Below, piece by piece: positions 21,801-33,200 of a stretch of 64,000 bases of DNA. The stretch covers positions 12,095,218-12,159,217 of the forward strand of contig OZ020514.1 of NCBI GenBank assembly GCA_963971425.1, given 5' to 3'. Position 1 is the stretch's first letter, and every line of letters starts with the position of its first letter. The DNA is from Bryoerythrophyllum caledonicum (lineage: Eukaryota; Streptophyta; Bryopsida; Pottiales; Pottiaceae). A program made the position numbers and the translations under genes. The notes under the pieces were generated by a model that saw nothing but the letters and a program-made list of their open reading frames with translations, was not told the origin of the DNA and did not search any database.

Positions 21801-24800
21801 GAACTACGTGATTCTAATAAATCCCTCTATGGTTCACAGATTGAGCGTCACTATACTCTTAACTCAATTACATCCGAGCTCAACTTAGAGAAGTTGCAGT
21901 TGATTGTTACTGCAAAAGCATCATCCACTTCTGAAATCAAATGGTTGGAATATTTCAATTCCTCTGCATCAACACGTGAAGCCCGCAAACTGCCAACGAA
22001 GCCCACCAACGAGGAGAAATTGTCGACTTTTTTAGCCAAGGCGTGTTTTTGGGCCGGAGTGAGTAAATAATCCTTAATGTTATCGTTTAATTCTCTGTGA
22101 GCTGATTTTAGAAATTGCATGTGTATTGTGTGCAAGCTCATTTTGATATTCATGTGAAGTGCATGCAAGCTCATGTCGATAAGCATGTGAGTAAATGCAT
22201 GTGAGCTGTTTTGAGTAAATGCATGTGAACTTAAGTATGGTCTCATTTCAATAATCATGTGAACTTCTTGCAAGCTCATGTCGGTACTCAGTCTTGCTCA
22301 CGCTTTTCACTCTGTTTTCACAGATATCCGATCAGGCTTCGATTATCTTTGACGACATCGTGCGTCAAGACAGACTGGTTATCAATTTTGATGTACCCAA
22401 CGAGCCTTTGACCTTGGCGTCTTACATCGAGGACTGTACAATGAAATTATGGGACAATGCATTCCCCACCTTTTTCCGAGGATAGGACGCTTTTAAAAAA
22501 ATTGACGAATTTGTGGGCTTTAACGGGACTGACTTGATTGTGCGTCGAGTACTCTATCGGTGAGTTATTTTCTTCAACTACTGTAGTTGTTAGAGTTGAT
22601 CAATCAGAATTGGTTTTCCAGATGGAATGTACTTCGATTGTTTCGCATATAATAATGTGGTGTTTCATACCCACAGGTATTTCAAGTACGAGCTCCTTGC
22701 AAAAGGAGCAATAAAGAAAGACGATCTCCCCGTTTTTCTTACTGCATGGCTTGATAGGTCGAACTCAACGTGCATGTTCTCGGCACATCAACAACGGACG
22801 TGGTCAACCTCACATCTCACAGGAGGTGGATGGTACCTTGACTGTCCTCTCAGTTTCACTCCTTGCTTTGAAACTGAACTTAGAAAGTCAAGGGAGGCAG
22901 TTGGAGAATCTGGTGTTGAGATGGTTGACTTACAGGGTATAGAAGACGAGCACGAGAGGGCAAGGGCCCTCTCGCAACGTCTTGATGAGGATAGGAAGAA
23001 AGCGCTTAGAGTGAAGGAAGCACAGGAGAAAGCGGCACAAAAAGAGGTGGAAAAATTACAGAAGGCATTGGAGAAGACTAACAGGAGGGGGAAAAAGAAG
23101 ATGAACCCCCCTCCCGAGCCAGAAGGTAAAAGTCCTCTTGCTCCAAGCCCAACTTTCGATTCTGGATCTCAAGCTCCTACTTTCTCTCGAGGTACAAAAC
23201 GGGATTCCTCATACGAACAGTTGAGTCAAATTACCGTTTTTAATTTGGGAGAGGAGAACGACAGCCAGATTGACGAGCTCATTATCAATGTCTCCATGAA
23301 GGAAGTCCTTGGCGATAACTCAGATGACTACACCTCTTATTACAAGGACTTAAAAAGCTTCATGATTAAGGTATTTTGACTTTGACCTGTTGTGTCAAGA
23401 CTCGCCTGTCAAATTTTTTTAGTGTACAAACTCACAACACCTATCCTAAAAATAAGCACACTTTCGAAAACATCGAAGCACGAATGTTCAGATGCTTGTT
23501 TTCTACTATAACCATGGCTTGACTGTTGAGGGCATACTGCTTGTTTGGTCGTTGATTGTCGAGGGCATTCAATTCAGGTTATAATCATGTTTACGTACCA
23601 CTTTAGGTAATGTTGATGTAGTTCAATGTTGCAATTTCAAAGCCATTATTCTAGTATTTATGTACTAATCTCTGAGTGTGTTTGATTATTGGGCAGCATT
23701 CCAAAAGCAAAGCTCGAAACTACAAGGGGACTGTCAGGGTCCAGCCCTGCCTAGACCTGATTCTTGCTGATATCCCAGAAGGCTTGCCCGTTCCAGGGAT
23801 CTCCAATCCTCCAACGTCCATTCCTGCCTGGAATCAAGAAACTCAGGAGTGGCTTCACCCAGTCTTTGATTTTGCAGATAATCATTTGCATGATGACGGG
23901 GCCATCATTTTGTTTCATCCTTTTCGTATGACTACGAAAGCAAACATCCTTGGATATTGTCAGTGTTTCGGTTTTGAAGTTCGCAAGGAGTGGTGGGGGA
24001 TGAACCGCCTCCATCTCATGTCCCCGATTAATCAGAGCGTCACTGTAAGTTAATTTTCTAATTACAGTTCTTGTTTATCCTCTAACATTTTCATATATTA
24101 TTTGGCACAAATGCTACGTAATGAATTCTTGAGATTTTTTAATCTCAGTTTTGGGTTGAGTTTGCTGCTTGGATAGACTGGATTATATCTGATTTCAAAG
24201 GTCGAAGAATTTCATTGGCTGATCTGAAGCTCTGTACTGGTCTACTTGGTATAATGATACTGATTACATTGATGGTGTCTATGGTGATTGCCTGATTAGA
24301 TTGATGGTGACTATGCTTGGCAGACTATGCATTTCGGGATTACATTGATGGTGAGGACCATGCCTGACAAGCCTGCTTCCAGATTTTCATTTCAGCCTAT
24401 CCCCGCTCTTGTCCGACACGGGGTAGATGTATCAAGAGATGATATTCTACAAAACCTTGTCTCTCGTGATGATCAGCTCATGCATGGACCCACGCCGTGG
24501 CGAGGTCCGAGAGAGAAGTCTACTCTTTTAATGCAGATGTTAATTCAGTCTTCTACCTCCCCTGGAGATGTTGTTTTAGACTGCACTGCTGCTACGGGTA
24601 CGTTAATTCAGTCATTCATATCACAACGTTAACTACTTCTACTTGGTTATTGAGAAATCACACTAATTTATTTGTTTATTGTAGGATCTTCCATCCAGGC
24701 GTCCCGCAACGTCGATCGTCACATCGTGGCGTTAGAGGCTCATGAGGCCATTTTTCATGCCTTACTTAAACCCTTGATTCGTTCTAGTGTTGCTCCTGAG

Positions 24801-25265
24801 GTCACTTCTGGAGCAACGACAACTAGTGAGGATCCAGAGGGCGATGTTCTTGTGGTCCCGAGAATCGTGAAGAAGTCTCGATTCAGTAAGTGAGTTTGTT
24901 GAACATTAATTCATTTGTTATACTTTTTAGTATCATTGTATCAAAGATTGAGTTATAAACATGGTACTTTTGGCATTTGTAGATATGGTCAAGTGAGCTA
25001 TCCTAGTCACCGCCCTTTCTTTTGTGAACCTACGTTTTATCGAAGTCCTCCAAAGACTTGGGAACTCCCTTCCTACGCAAACGACACTGCTATTGAACTA
25101 GCTAGTGGATCTTATCGTACTGTTATTCCTAAATCTTATCCGGGAAGATCTATAGAATTTTGTGATATTGAAGCGGTGGAGTCTGATCGTGAGTTATCCT
25201 CAGATGGAGTGTTTAGTGATTCAAAGGACTCGGCATCATCCACCGATGATAGTGATTTGGATTAA
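15859..25265 (+). CDS. ParB-like domain plus beta-class amino-methyltransferase, copy A (transposon cargo)
   Basis: Thirteen exons by splice consensus. The first three are approximate: from 15,859, around 16,308-16,385 and around 16,498-16,608. Then 18,781-19,449; 19,548-19,743; 21,559-21,750; 21,840-22,058; 22,324-22,559; 22,677-23,370; 23,697-24,044; 24,324-24,597; 24,685-24,889; 24,983-25,265. Order of parts: basic N-terminus; acidic linker; a ParB/sulfiredoxin-like block with FFVCDGNHRRQAW (exon 4), where DGNHR fits the GxHR motif of ParB-type domains; helical middle; Lys/Glu-rich coiled coil (exon 9); a motif-IV-like LILADIPEGLP (exon 10) in place of the usual DPPY; then PWRGPREKST and VVLDCTAATG split over the exon 11/12 junction, fitting the cofactor motif that lies C-terminal in beta-class N4/N6 methyltransferases. 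The Ser/Asp tail ends in TAA at 25,263-25,265. Homology with copy B/C over all exons supports the model. One in-frame TAG lies at 22,483-22,485. Methyl target and activity are unknown. Confidence 0.7.
16890..17610 (+). repeat. 120-bp tandem repeat array in intron 3 of copy A
   Basis: Five full units of exactly 120 bp (16,921-17,520) plus partial units at both ends. Each full unit holds the perfect palindrome GTGTCTCGGGACCGAGACAC and a conserved GATTCTTGAG phrase. Units differ at only a few positions. There are no unique spacers, so this is a satellite-type array and not a CRISPR. Confidence 0.9.
20041..20241 (+). repeat. 67-bp tandem repeat, three copies
   Basis: Three units of 67 bp (20,041, 20,108, 20,175) in intron 5, each with GCATGTGACTCTCGGTCC and a CCGAGAC arm. 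The palindrome is shared with the 120-bp array although the rest of the unit is unrelated. Confidence 0.85.
20272..20945. other. GC-rich island inside intron 5
   Basis: About 670 bp of clearly higher GC than the AT-rich intron around it. It holds a duplicated phrase AATCGTCCCTCGTGTAGAG 106 bp apart (20,735 and 20,841), followed each time by GTCGAGGAGA. No convincing protein domain. It may be a separate insertion. Confidence 0.5.
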
Positions 25266-25694
25266 TTGTGATAGCTATGTCACAGTGTTGGTTCACCTTT
25301 ACAATGGAACTCAGAGACCTGGACGGTCATTCATTTCACATTGTATACTTTATTTTCTTGTCAGTTATACGATAGTCCTTCAAGATATGTAATGTTTTCC
25401 CGATATGAACTACATGGCATATCCTTGAATATTTTTCTCTCACATGATTTATTTATGTTATGCTGTTCTACATGTGTATCGTGATGGTTTGTGTGTACAG
25501 TCTCGGTGAATATTGAAGGATCAGTTTCCCCTTTCTCTCTGCAATTAAATTGTTCATTTGCGTTAGAAAAAAAATTAAAAAATATTTAATGATCATACAT
25601 AAAAGCATTCCTAGACGTAACACATGTGTTTACGTTATTTAGTTCTGACATTTGGAACTGCATTTATGCATCCTTCCAATTAAGAGGATACCTT

Positions 25695-26253
25695 GGGGTG
25701 AAAGTACACTACACCCTACCTCTTTTAGTGTCACAGTGTCACACTTGAGGAACAAACTTATTTTAAATTTACATAAATGCACAAAATTACATGCATGAAC
25801 ATGGTTCAATGATTGATATTACTCATGCATCCTAGGGTCCAATGGCATTTTTCCATGTCTAATCTATATTTATATATATTCACTAAAATTCACAACAGAT
25901 GAGAAATTTAATAAAAAGTTGAGAATAAGGTTTTTAACACTTTGGTTGGTTGATGGAGGAAGTGTACAAGATTCTAGAGGTGGGCCTAATTATATTACTT
26001 TTTAATTCGTCTTTGGAATAATTCTTAACTTAGGTTTAGAAGAAATTACAAAATCACGTTGTACCCCCTTCTAAGATTTAGTATTTGTAAAAATCCCTTG
26101 AAGAAAGAATAAAACAATGAAAAATAGTCCAACATGTAGAATGTTTTTAGCTTCCTCCACCAACCAACCAAAGTGTTAAAAACCTTTTTTACATTTTTTT
26201 ATTGAATTCTCTGTTTTTGCCCAGAAATGGTAGGTGTAGTGTACTTTCACCCC
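25695..26253. mobile_element. foldback MITE in the right subterminal region of the MULE
   Basis: Ends GGGGTGAAAGTACACTACAC and its reverse complement (21 bp or more). A second inner inverted pair spans 25,929-25,968 and 26,148-26,190 (TTAACACTTTGGTTGGTTG and complement). TTG stands on both outer sides. No coding frame. Confidence 0.65.
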
Positions 26254-26410
26254 TTGCAAGACTAACAATGACCGCTGGTTTTGCTTTTGATATGTGAACC
26301 TTTATAATTGAATGGAAAAATTCATCGTCAATAAATCTGTAACATATTCAAAAGTACTTCCTAAACCGCGGTCATAGGGTATGCTTCACCTAACAGAAAT
26401 GATCAAAATT

Positions 26411-26465
26411 ACAAAAAAGTTACCCCTCACCGCTCACCGCTCACTGCTCACTGAATAGCTTTTCC
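26411..26465 (-). repeat. right terminal inverted repeat of the 16-kb MULE
   Basis: Read on the minus strand from 26,465: GGAAAAGCTATTCAGTGAGC, then AGTGAGCGGTGAGCGGTGAG, then ACTTTTTTG. This matches the left end apart from a 3-base gap and scattered changes. Confidence 0.8.
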
Positions 26466-26474
26466 TCATGGTCA
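26466..26474. repeat. 9-bp target-site duplication, right copy
   Basis: TCATGGTCA, identical to 10,444-10,452. Confidence 0.85.
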
Positions 26475-29400
26475 AAGTCTCCTGAGTAATGAGATTGGTC
26501 ATGTGACCATCTGAAGACAGCTGAATCCCATCTCGTTGCAGCTCCATCCTATCAAAGAAAGAGAATGGAACCCCTGGATCCAATTTCTTCACGAAGCACT
26601 TCACAAGGAAGCACTTGTGAGTGCGCCCATGGTGGCCATCGCAAAATAGTGGCAGCCCGTTGATGGCGAACCACTTCGTGTCCTCGACAAAGCCCGCCCA
26701 ATCGACCCACGCTACAAGTTCATTGGAGATGAACTTCGAATCTGGGTAGAAAACTATAAGCGGCGCCCCGTCACAAAGTAATGCCCCAACCATCTCAAAG
26801 GCCCTGTAAATCCAATGGGATTCTTTCTTACCTCCGTCTGATAACTAGGTTGGAAGCTTGTTCCAATTTGGTACAACGATGCCGCTGTCAATGTCGGGGA
26901 CTGGTAAATCCATTGGAACGTCGAACAATACCATATCCGCCAAACCTAGAGTGCAATCCAATGCCTCATGTCGCCGATGTCGTGAGCCCGAGTGCTCCTT
27001 CAAAAACATGCGAAGCTCCTTCCATGCTGTAGGTTCGTCATCCTCTACAACGACACTATCAAATAGAGACATGATGGAGAGGGCACTCTCACACATGACC
27101 TTCACAACAGCAGAAGACTGAGGACGATCGAATATCGGAATCAAGTACACAGTCTGCGAGGGCTTCACATCAAAGGTTGAAGGTCGACTGCTAGCAGAGG
27201 GTGAAACGCCCATCGTCAGTGTCACCGCTGGAGGGACTGCGAATCCTCCAAATCCTCCTAGTTGAGTAAACAACTTCTGAGGCCCTTCCTTCGCCACCAA
27301 CGCCGCGAACTCCTTGTACCTCTCCTTCGTCTCTTTCTTCTCCTTCTTGGAACTCTCCTTCTCCAGCCTACCAGCCTCCCTCTCCTATTCCTTAATTACT
27401 GCCATGGCTGCTTTCTCAGCAGCCTTGGCTTTGGCCTTCTCAGATTGCTCCTCAGACGCTGCCAAGGGAGCCGCCAACAAGAAAAGGACGCTGCCAACAA
27501 CAGGAGGAACCGCAATGGATTCGCAGGCCACTCGTAGTTGGACCTCGTCTCCAGGGGTTGGATCCACCTCCCGCATCTCCAAGTACCAGGGGCATTGGAG
27601 GAGGTGGTGCACAGAAAACTGACGCCTCTGTGTATCTGTGAAGATACACTCTGAGTAGATGTATTTATCCACTTTGTGAAACGGATGGGTAGATCTCCAG
27701 TCAACAAGGATCCCTGGGCCACGAGCACCCTCCAAAAATATCGCATCACTGCTCGCTTGAGAACCTTCTCCCATCCGTCTTGTGCCATAAACTCCTCGCC
27801 CTTCGTGTAGGAGCTCCCCTTGCCGATGTGAGTAGAGAACACCTTTGTCCACAACGTCATACTCTTTGCCTCAATCTATTTTCCAATGGCAGGAATGGGA
27901 TTTAGAAGCCCTTCAGTCTGGAGGACAATGTTGTCCTCAAGGAGAATCTCTGCGTAGAGTTTCTCAGACTCTTCTTCTAGCTGTGAAACAAAATCCACAT
28001 AGTTAGGAATTGATCTTAAAGCAAACATTCGAAAATAATGAGAATATCAATAAAGATTGGACCATACCCCAGCCCAGTACGTTGCCTTGTCAATCCAGCC
28101 ACGAAGAACCTTATCAGACGCGGGGAAGGTATACTCCATCCTGCTGCCCTTGCTCATGTTCCACCACCTGCACTAGCGCGACTTGAACTTCGCAGCTACC
28201 CTAGCCGTGGCGATGAACTGGAGTTTTTCGGGAGTCATCTCGGGTCGCACCTGGTAAACATCAAAGTGACGATTCACCTACATTCCAATATCAATAATTA
28301 GAGTGAAATTTACAAGGCCAGAAGTTAGAAATTCAATATGAAAAAGATTGGAAAAAATACATTTACCCTACCTATTTGAAGAAATCCTCCCCGTTTGCCG
28401 GGTTGGCAATTGCCAACAACCGAGTGAGCATGGTCTGGCAAGTCGTCTTCTTCTTTTGCACAGCTTCAGTGCAATGGCTCACCAACTCTGCAACACTTCC
28501 ACGCCGATCTTCACTAACACCCGTGACCAAGTTGTCCTTAAATTTTTGGATCTGCTCGTCTTGAACAACAATCAGGTCCCGTTGTGGACAACATAAGGTC
28601 GTGATCAGTATTAATATTTTGAACTGGAATATTAAAAGGAGAGGAATGGCAAGTGCTACCTGGACAAAGTGATCATTACGTACCTCATACATGAGCTTCA
28701 CAAATGCTTCGAGAGTCATATGATACCACTTTTGTTGTCCCTTCTTTGACCACTCAAGGACACTCAGTTTGTAATCTTCATCGCTGATGAGCCCCTTCAG
28801 TTGCTCAAACTCTAAGAGGCCGAAATGTTGAACACGCTTTAGGTCGTGTGTGAGGTGTTGCACAACGTGATCTGATTCTTTTTGCCTATGACAAAAGAAT
28901 ATTTCAGTGTCATTAAATGAAGTACAATAGTAAAAGCAACTGAAACAAACAAAGTTTGGAGTATCTTAGTTCGTGCATACCTGTTCAAGTCGGTCATCAC
29001 GTTGAGCAAAATGTGTCGGTTCTCGATAGTAGGCTCGATAACCACGGCTCTAATGGGCACGTGAAAGGTGACATCGGATGGGTGTAGTTGGGAAATCACC
29101 TCGGTCCAAGCCATATGGCGATGATTGCCATCCCACAGGAAGAAGAACTTCTCTGAAAACGCCGAGTACTCCGGTCGAGTCTTCAACAACTCCTCGAACT
29201 TCCGGTCCTCTTCAATCCAAAGCTCAGACCACGTTGACATGTCTAGTGGTTGCACCCGCTTCTCGACAAGGGAGAAACTCTTCACCGACATATAAAAACA
29301 TGCAGAACCAGGCCGATACCCATTGACAAACTCCCCCTTCAATTTCTCGACATCACTTCTAAGAGGTAACCTCACCTCAGTCATGGGCACCATCCGGCAG

Positions 29401-29599
29401 AGAGGAATTGGGAGATCACCAGCGAAAGAGCAAATGCTACTCTATAGGATGTTGTATGAGGTCCCACGGATGGACCTCCGCAAAGATTGAAGTGTAGGAG
29501 CCAGCCCATGCTCATCAACAAGTTCAGTGATGCGTGCTTCGTCCTCCATAATCTCAAGGTCCTCACGTGAAGAAGTTGTTGTAGGTCCCAAACTCTCAA
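26466..29599 (-). pseudogene. 5' and central part of ParB-methyltransferase copy B/C, split by the MULE
   Basis: Minus-strand exons about 29,599-28,981; 28,874-28,684; 28,563-28,372; 28,277-28,068; 27,980-26,466. The parts follow copy A: IPLCRMVPM, KLKGEFVNGYRPG, the ParB-like FFFLWDGNHRHMAW, NVMTDLNR, a WYHMTLEAF exon, the AIANP exon end, a YWAG exon end, the Lys/Glu coiled coil, and the motif-IV-like MVLFDVPMDLPVPD, then GALLCDGAPLIVFYPD. Coding sequence stops at the target duplication; the rest is at 9,633-10,452. Six in-frame stops, all TAG (29,444-29,442; 28,374-28,372; 28,175-28,173; 27,878-27,876; 27,387-27,385; 26,847-26,845), and one frame change near 27,655. N-terminal exons matching exons 1-3 of copy A were not found. 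It is clearly a diverged paralogue, not a recent duplicate of copy A. Confidence 0.75.
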
Positions 29600-29777
29600 C
29601 CTGCAATAAGTATGCATGAGAAACTGAAGCAACAAATTGCATCCACCTGAACTAGAAACTTGAAATGAATTAAGATTAAAATCTAGAACAGACGAGTAAA
29701 CTAAATTCCTGCTCATGCAATCCAACAAGTATGGCCAAAATGGTCATGAAAAAAACTTATAGCAAAATGAATCAATG

Positions 29778-29895
29778 TCCCTCCCCCACCCCAGCCTAGA
29801 CCTCACCACCCACTCACTCACTACTCCCCACCCCACCCACCCCACCCACACACCCCAGCCTCTCACCCACACTCCCCACCCTCACCACCTCTCGC
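29778..29895. repeat. C-rich simple sequence
   Basis: CCCACCCCA-type low-complexity tract. The phrase CCCCACCCCAGCCTAGACC recurs at 30,228, on the other side of the MITE at 29,998-30,161. Confidence 0.7.
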
Positions 29896-29997
29896 ATCTA
29901 CAGTCCCTCAGCTCATTGACCAGGATCAGGTAGAGAGAATTACAGAAACCGTGAACACGATCTCATGAACGTGACCATCAGAGGAAGAAGAATTATA

Positions 29998-30161
29998 CAC
30001 GCGCATCGAAGAACTCTCCAGCAGGGAGAGGATTCTCATTTTTTATAAGAATCAGTGACCCCTAAAAATGGCTTTTGGATCCGAAAGCCAAAATCAGGGG
30101 TCATTGATTTTTGTAAAAATTCACGATTCCCTCCCCTGCTGGATAAGGTCCTTCGCGCGTG
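29998..30161. mobile_element. 164-bp foldback MITE
   Basis: The two halves are imperfect reverse complements almost to the centre (CACGCGC at both ends; CCAGCAGGG, ATCAGTGACCCCT and GGCTTTTGG pair with partners on the other arm) around GGATCC. TTA lies near both outer ends, which would fit a Tourist-type target. Confidence 0.65.
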
Positions 30162-30260
30162 CACTCTTAACAACAAGACTCACACACTTTCATGCAGTTG
30201 AGGCAGAGCATAAATAAAATCCTACCCCCTCCCCACCCCAGCCTAGACCACACATAATAC

Positions 30261-33200
30261 TCACTTGCTACAGAATATCTCCCCTGGACCTCCCCCGCGC
30301 CTCTTAATTATGCATAGTTCCTTGTAGAATTTTACAACTCTTCTCATCTTCCCAAAGAAGGTCAGGTTTGAGTGGCGTTCCCACACTATTTTAATTCCGC
30401 CCTTTGCTTCGATATCCTGTTGGAGGAATGCGTTCATGACATATGGTGACTTATGCTGAGTTTGAGGCTCCAGCCAGACCTCCCTCCACATCGGCAAGTG
30501 GTCAGAGTGTGCGGAGTCGCCGAGTATCTTATAATTGTCGCTTGAGGAGGTTGGATTACAGCCTATAAAGGTGTATGTTCTGTCGAGCCGCGCTAACACA
30601 CGACATCTATCTCGTTTCTTGTTGTCCTAGGAGAATCTAATCCTGTTGCTTCTCGGAAAACTATCTTCTATGTCCAGCACCGATTTCAGTTCTTGAAACA
30701 GGTGTTGTTCTTCTTCAGTCCTATAGGATTCGCAAAAGTCAGATTTGTCTACCCTTGATTCTACAAAATTCCAGTCGCCTGTTAGCAGCCACCAACAGCC
30801 ATGCGAGAGCGTTTGTAGTAGTTCTTGCCATAGCTGACTTCGTTCTATCGGTGTATGCAGACAGTACACATTAAGCACCGCTAAGTCGCCACCAGGAGTT
30901 CCTATAAGCCGCAGCCATTGAGCGTTTCCATCCCTCGAATGGCCTTGATCACCTATCAGATGTGATAGTTTGGGTGACACCCACATTCCTATGCCCCACT
31001 TCCTGCTCCATCTTCATTTTCTTTGTTGTTGTATGCTACCTTAGCCTCTTGCCCTATAAAGCGTGCGCCTGTCCAGAATAAATCCTCCAAGGCTTTGAAC
31101 TTATTACCTCTGAGTTTTGTCTCTTGCAGACAAATAATGTCAGTTCTTCCCATTAGACGATGATAGTACTCTTGGATCACTCCCCTTTTCACCATACCAT
31201 TTATACCTTGAACATTTTGTGAGATAATGTTTACTCTCATGAACAAGATGGGGGGGAGGGGATAGTGACTGCTCAACTGTGTTAGAGGGGGCTCCTCTTG
31301 CTCGGAAACTTGCACCTGCTGGTTGAATAAACCTCACGCTTTTGTTACGTTGCGGGGAATGGATGGACACTGAGTTCTCTTTAATTTCCAGGCCGCATTG
31401 TCGGGGTTTGAGTTATGGTTGTCTCAGCCGGTTTGGTAGGCGAGGGTCGTTGCTCCGAAGGGATGGACGAAATTTCACTAGTGAGCTTGGAAGATGCAAA
31501 TTTTCTATACCTTGGTTGCGCAGCGAGTCCTAAAGAACGGGTCCTAAGTGTGCTGGGATCCGTCGCCTCTGTTCCTTCGGTCTCTGTTCCTTCGGTCTTT
31601 GTTCGCCCGAGTAGAGCTCTTCCTCATTGTCCATTCCCAGGCTCAGGTCATCTATCTCGCACGTTCTACCTGTGAGCTGAGGGTGGTCACCCCCATTCAA
31701 GTCCGGTACCTGTTCGCCGAGAGGACTTAGGGTAGTTGGCTGATGCTCTACGTCCATCATGGCCAGATCGTTGTCTTCATTGGAATCCCCACCATGTCTG
31801 CTGTCAGCGCCAAGTGCCGAGAATCTTGTAATTGTGTCTGCAGCCGCGGCAGTAGTTGAGTGGCTAGGTGCCGCTACCGCCTCTTCCTCTATAGCCGAGG
31901 TAGCTGAAGAGGCGCTGTCCGAGTTCTCGCTCTATGGCAAACAGCTTAATCTTCTTGTAGTTGAAGTGCGGTGGTCTACTGGATTGCTCCTCCCCGCGCC
32001 CCTGTGGTTGATTGCCTTTACCATGGTTGCCTTGTTGTGGCCGCTTGCCACCACTTGCATATGCGTGTCGAGACTGCGCCTCAACTCCCTTGCTTGAACG
32101 TTCCCTCCATCTTTTGTAGTGCTTGTTTTTTGTCTTGGTAGCTACCTCCGTTCTCGCCAATCCTTACGCGCTAAGTTGATTTCGTTTGTTTCAGAGAACT
32201 CTGAAGTGTTGGGAGAAGAGTTGTACCCGCCTTCTTGCTCTCTCGCCTTCCATGTCTCCCAGTTTAAGTAGTGTTGTCAGATGCGCGTCGACGGGCCTGC
32301 CTCCATGGACATGTATTGTTGTGCACAATTCACCATCGTGGAGGAGGATTGGTTACTTGTGAGTGGAGCGGCAGCTGTCTCCTTGTTCTCATGTTGCTGC
32401 AGTTGTCTTCCTGTTATGGATGTCCCTTCCATGCCGCCGTGCTGGATAGTTCTTTGATCCATGGCCGCCCTTATGCCTTCTTCAACTTGAGTTCCCCCGT
32501 TCCTTCTCTGTTTTGTGGGTGTTTGCTGCCCGTGTTTTTGGGGATGTCATCGTGGATTTTGCAAGACTTTGCAGTCCTTGATCAGGTGAGATGTTGCCAT
32601 GCAGAATCGGCATCTAACAGGAAGATTATTGTAGTCCACAACCACTACAGTGACTTCCCCTGTTATGGGGTTCGTGACGTCCACTTCGACCACAAACGGA
32701 TCACTTGTTGATACTATCATGTAGAAACGTTGGTCCACGATCCACCGCATGCGCATTTGCTTTATGTCACCCCACTACTGTCCAAGGCAATGTGCTATGT
32801 CTTGAGCGTTGCTCCGCAACTCATCGGGGATAGCCTTAAGTGTGATCCATACAAGCATCTGAGTTTTTGTTGGTTTGCTCGAATTAAAGCCTACTGTCCA
32901 TGGTTGCATTATGCACGTGCCCCACCTCGAAAGATGAGGTGTAAGCAGTAGCAACTCCTGCGTTGTGGCTTCATCTTTAGATAGGATCTGGAAGAAACTG
33001 TTGCTGAGGTCACGTCCGATCCTACACTCTACTTGAACTTCCTTGCACACTTCTGCTAACCATGCTTGGAGTTGATCCCACTTCTGCTTGCCACCTACAA
33101 AATACACAATGGTGACACTTTTCTCAAAGTGTTCCATTTCTTTCTTCAACTTACCCTCGTCGATGGTGATAGTAGCCGCCTATTTTCTTATGATGAAGCC

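Larger units (their letters stand above)
10453..26465. mobile_element. 16-kb Mutator-like transposon carrying a ParB-methyltransferase gene
   Basis: Bounded by a perfect 9-bp direct repeat (TCATGGTCA). The ends form an imperfect inverted repeat of about 55 bp: the left starts GGGACGAAGCTATTTTGCGA and the right, read inward on the minus strand, starts GGAAAAGCTATTCAGTGAGC. Both continue with GAGCGGTGAGCGGT and then ACTTTTTTG. Inside are a MULE-type transposase on the minus strand (11,171-14,815), a 1-kb divergent intergenic region, a 13-exon ParB-methyltransferase gene on the plus strand (15,859-25,265), and a 0.56-kb MITE before the right end. It sits inside a second copy of its own cargo gene, on that gene's coding sequence. 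Transposase and cargo carry stop codons, so this copy is probably no longer autonomous, but the clean ends point to a fairly recent insertion. Confidence 0.85.

Noticed and set aside
22483-22485. Programmed TAG read-through in the ParB-methyltransferase gene
   Set aside because: TAG positions differ between copies A and B, so no conserved recoding site is visible; decay explains them more simply.
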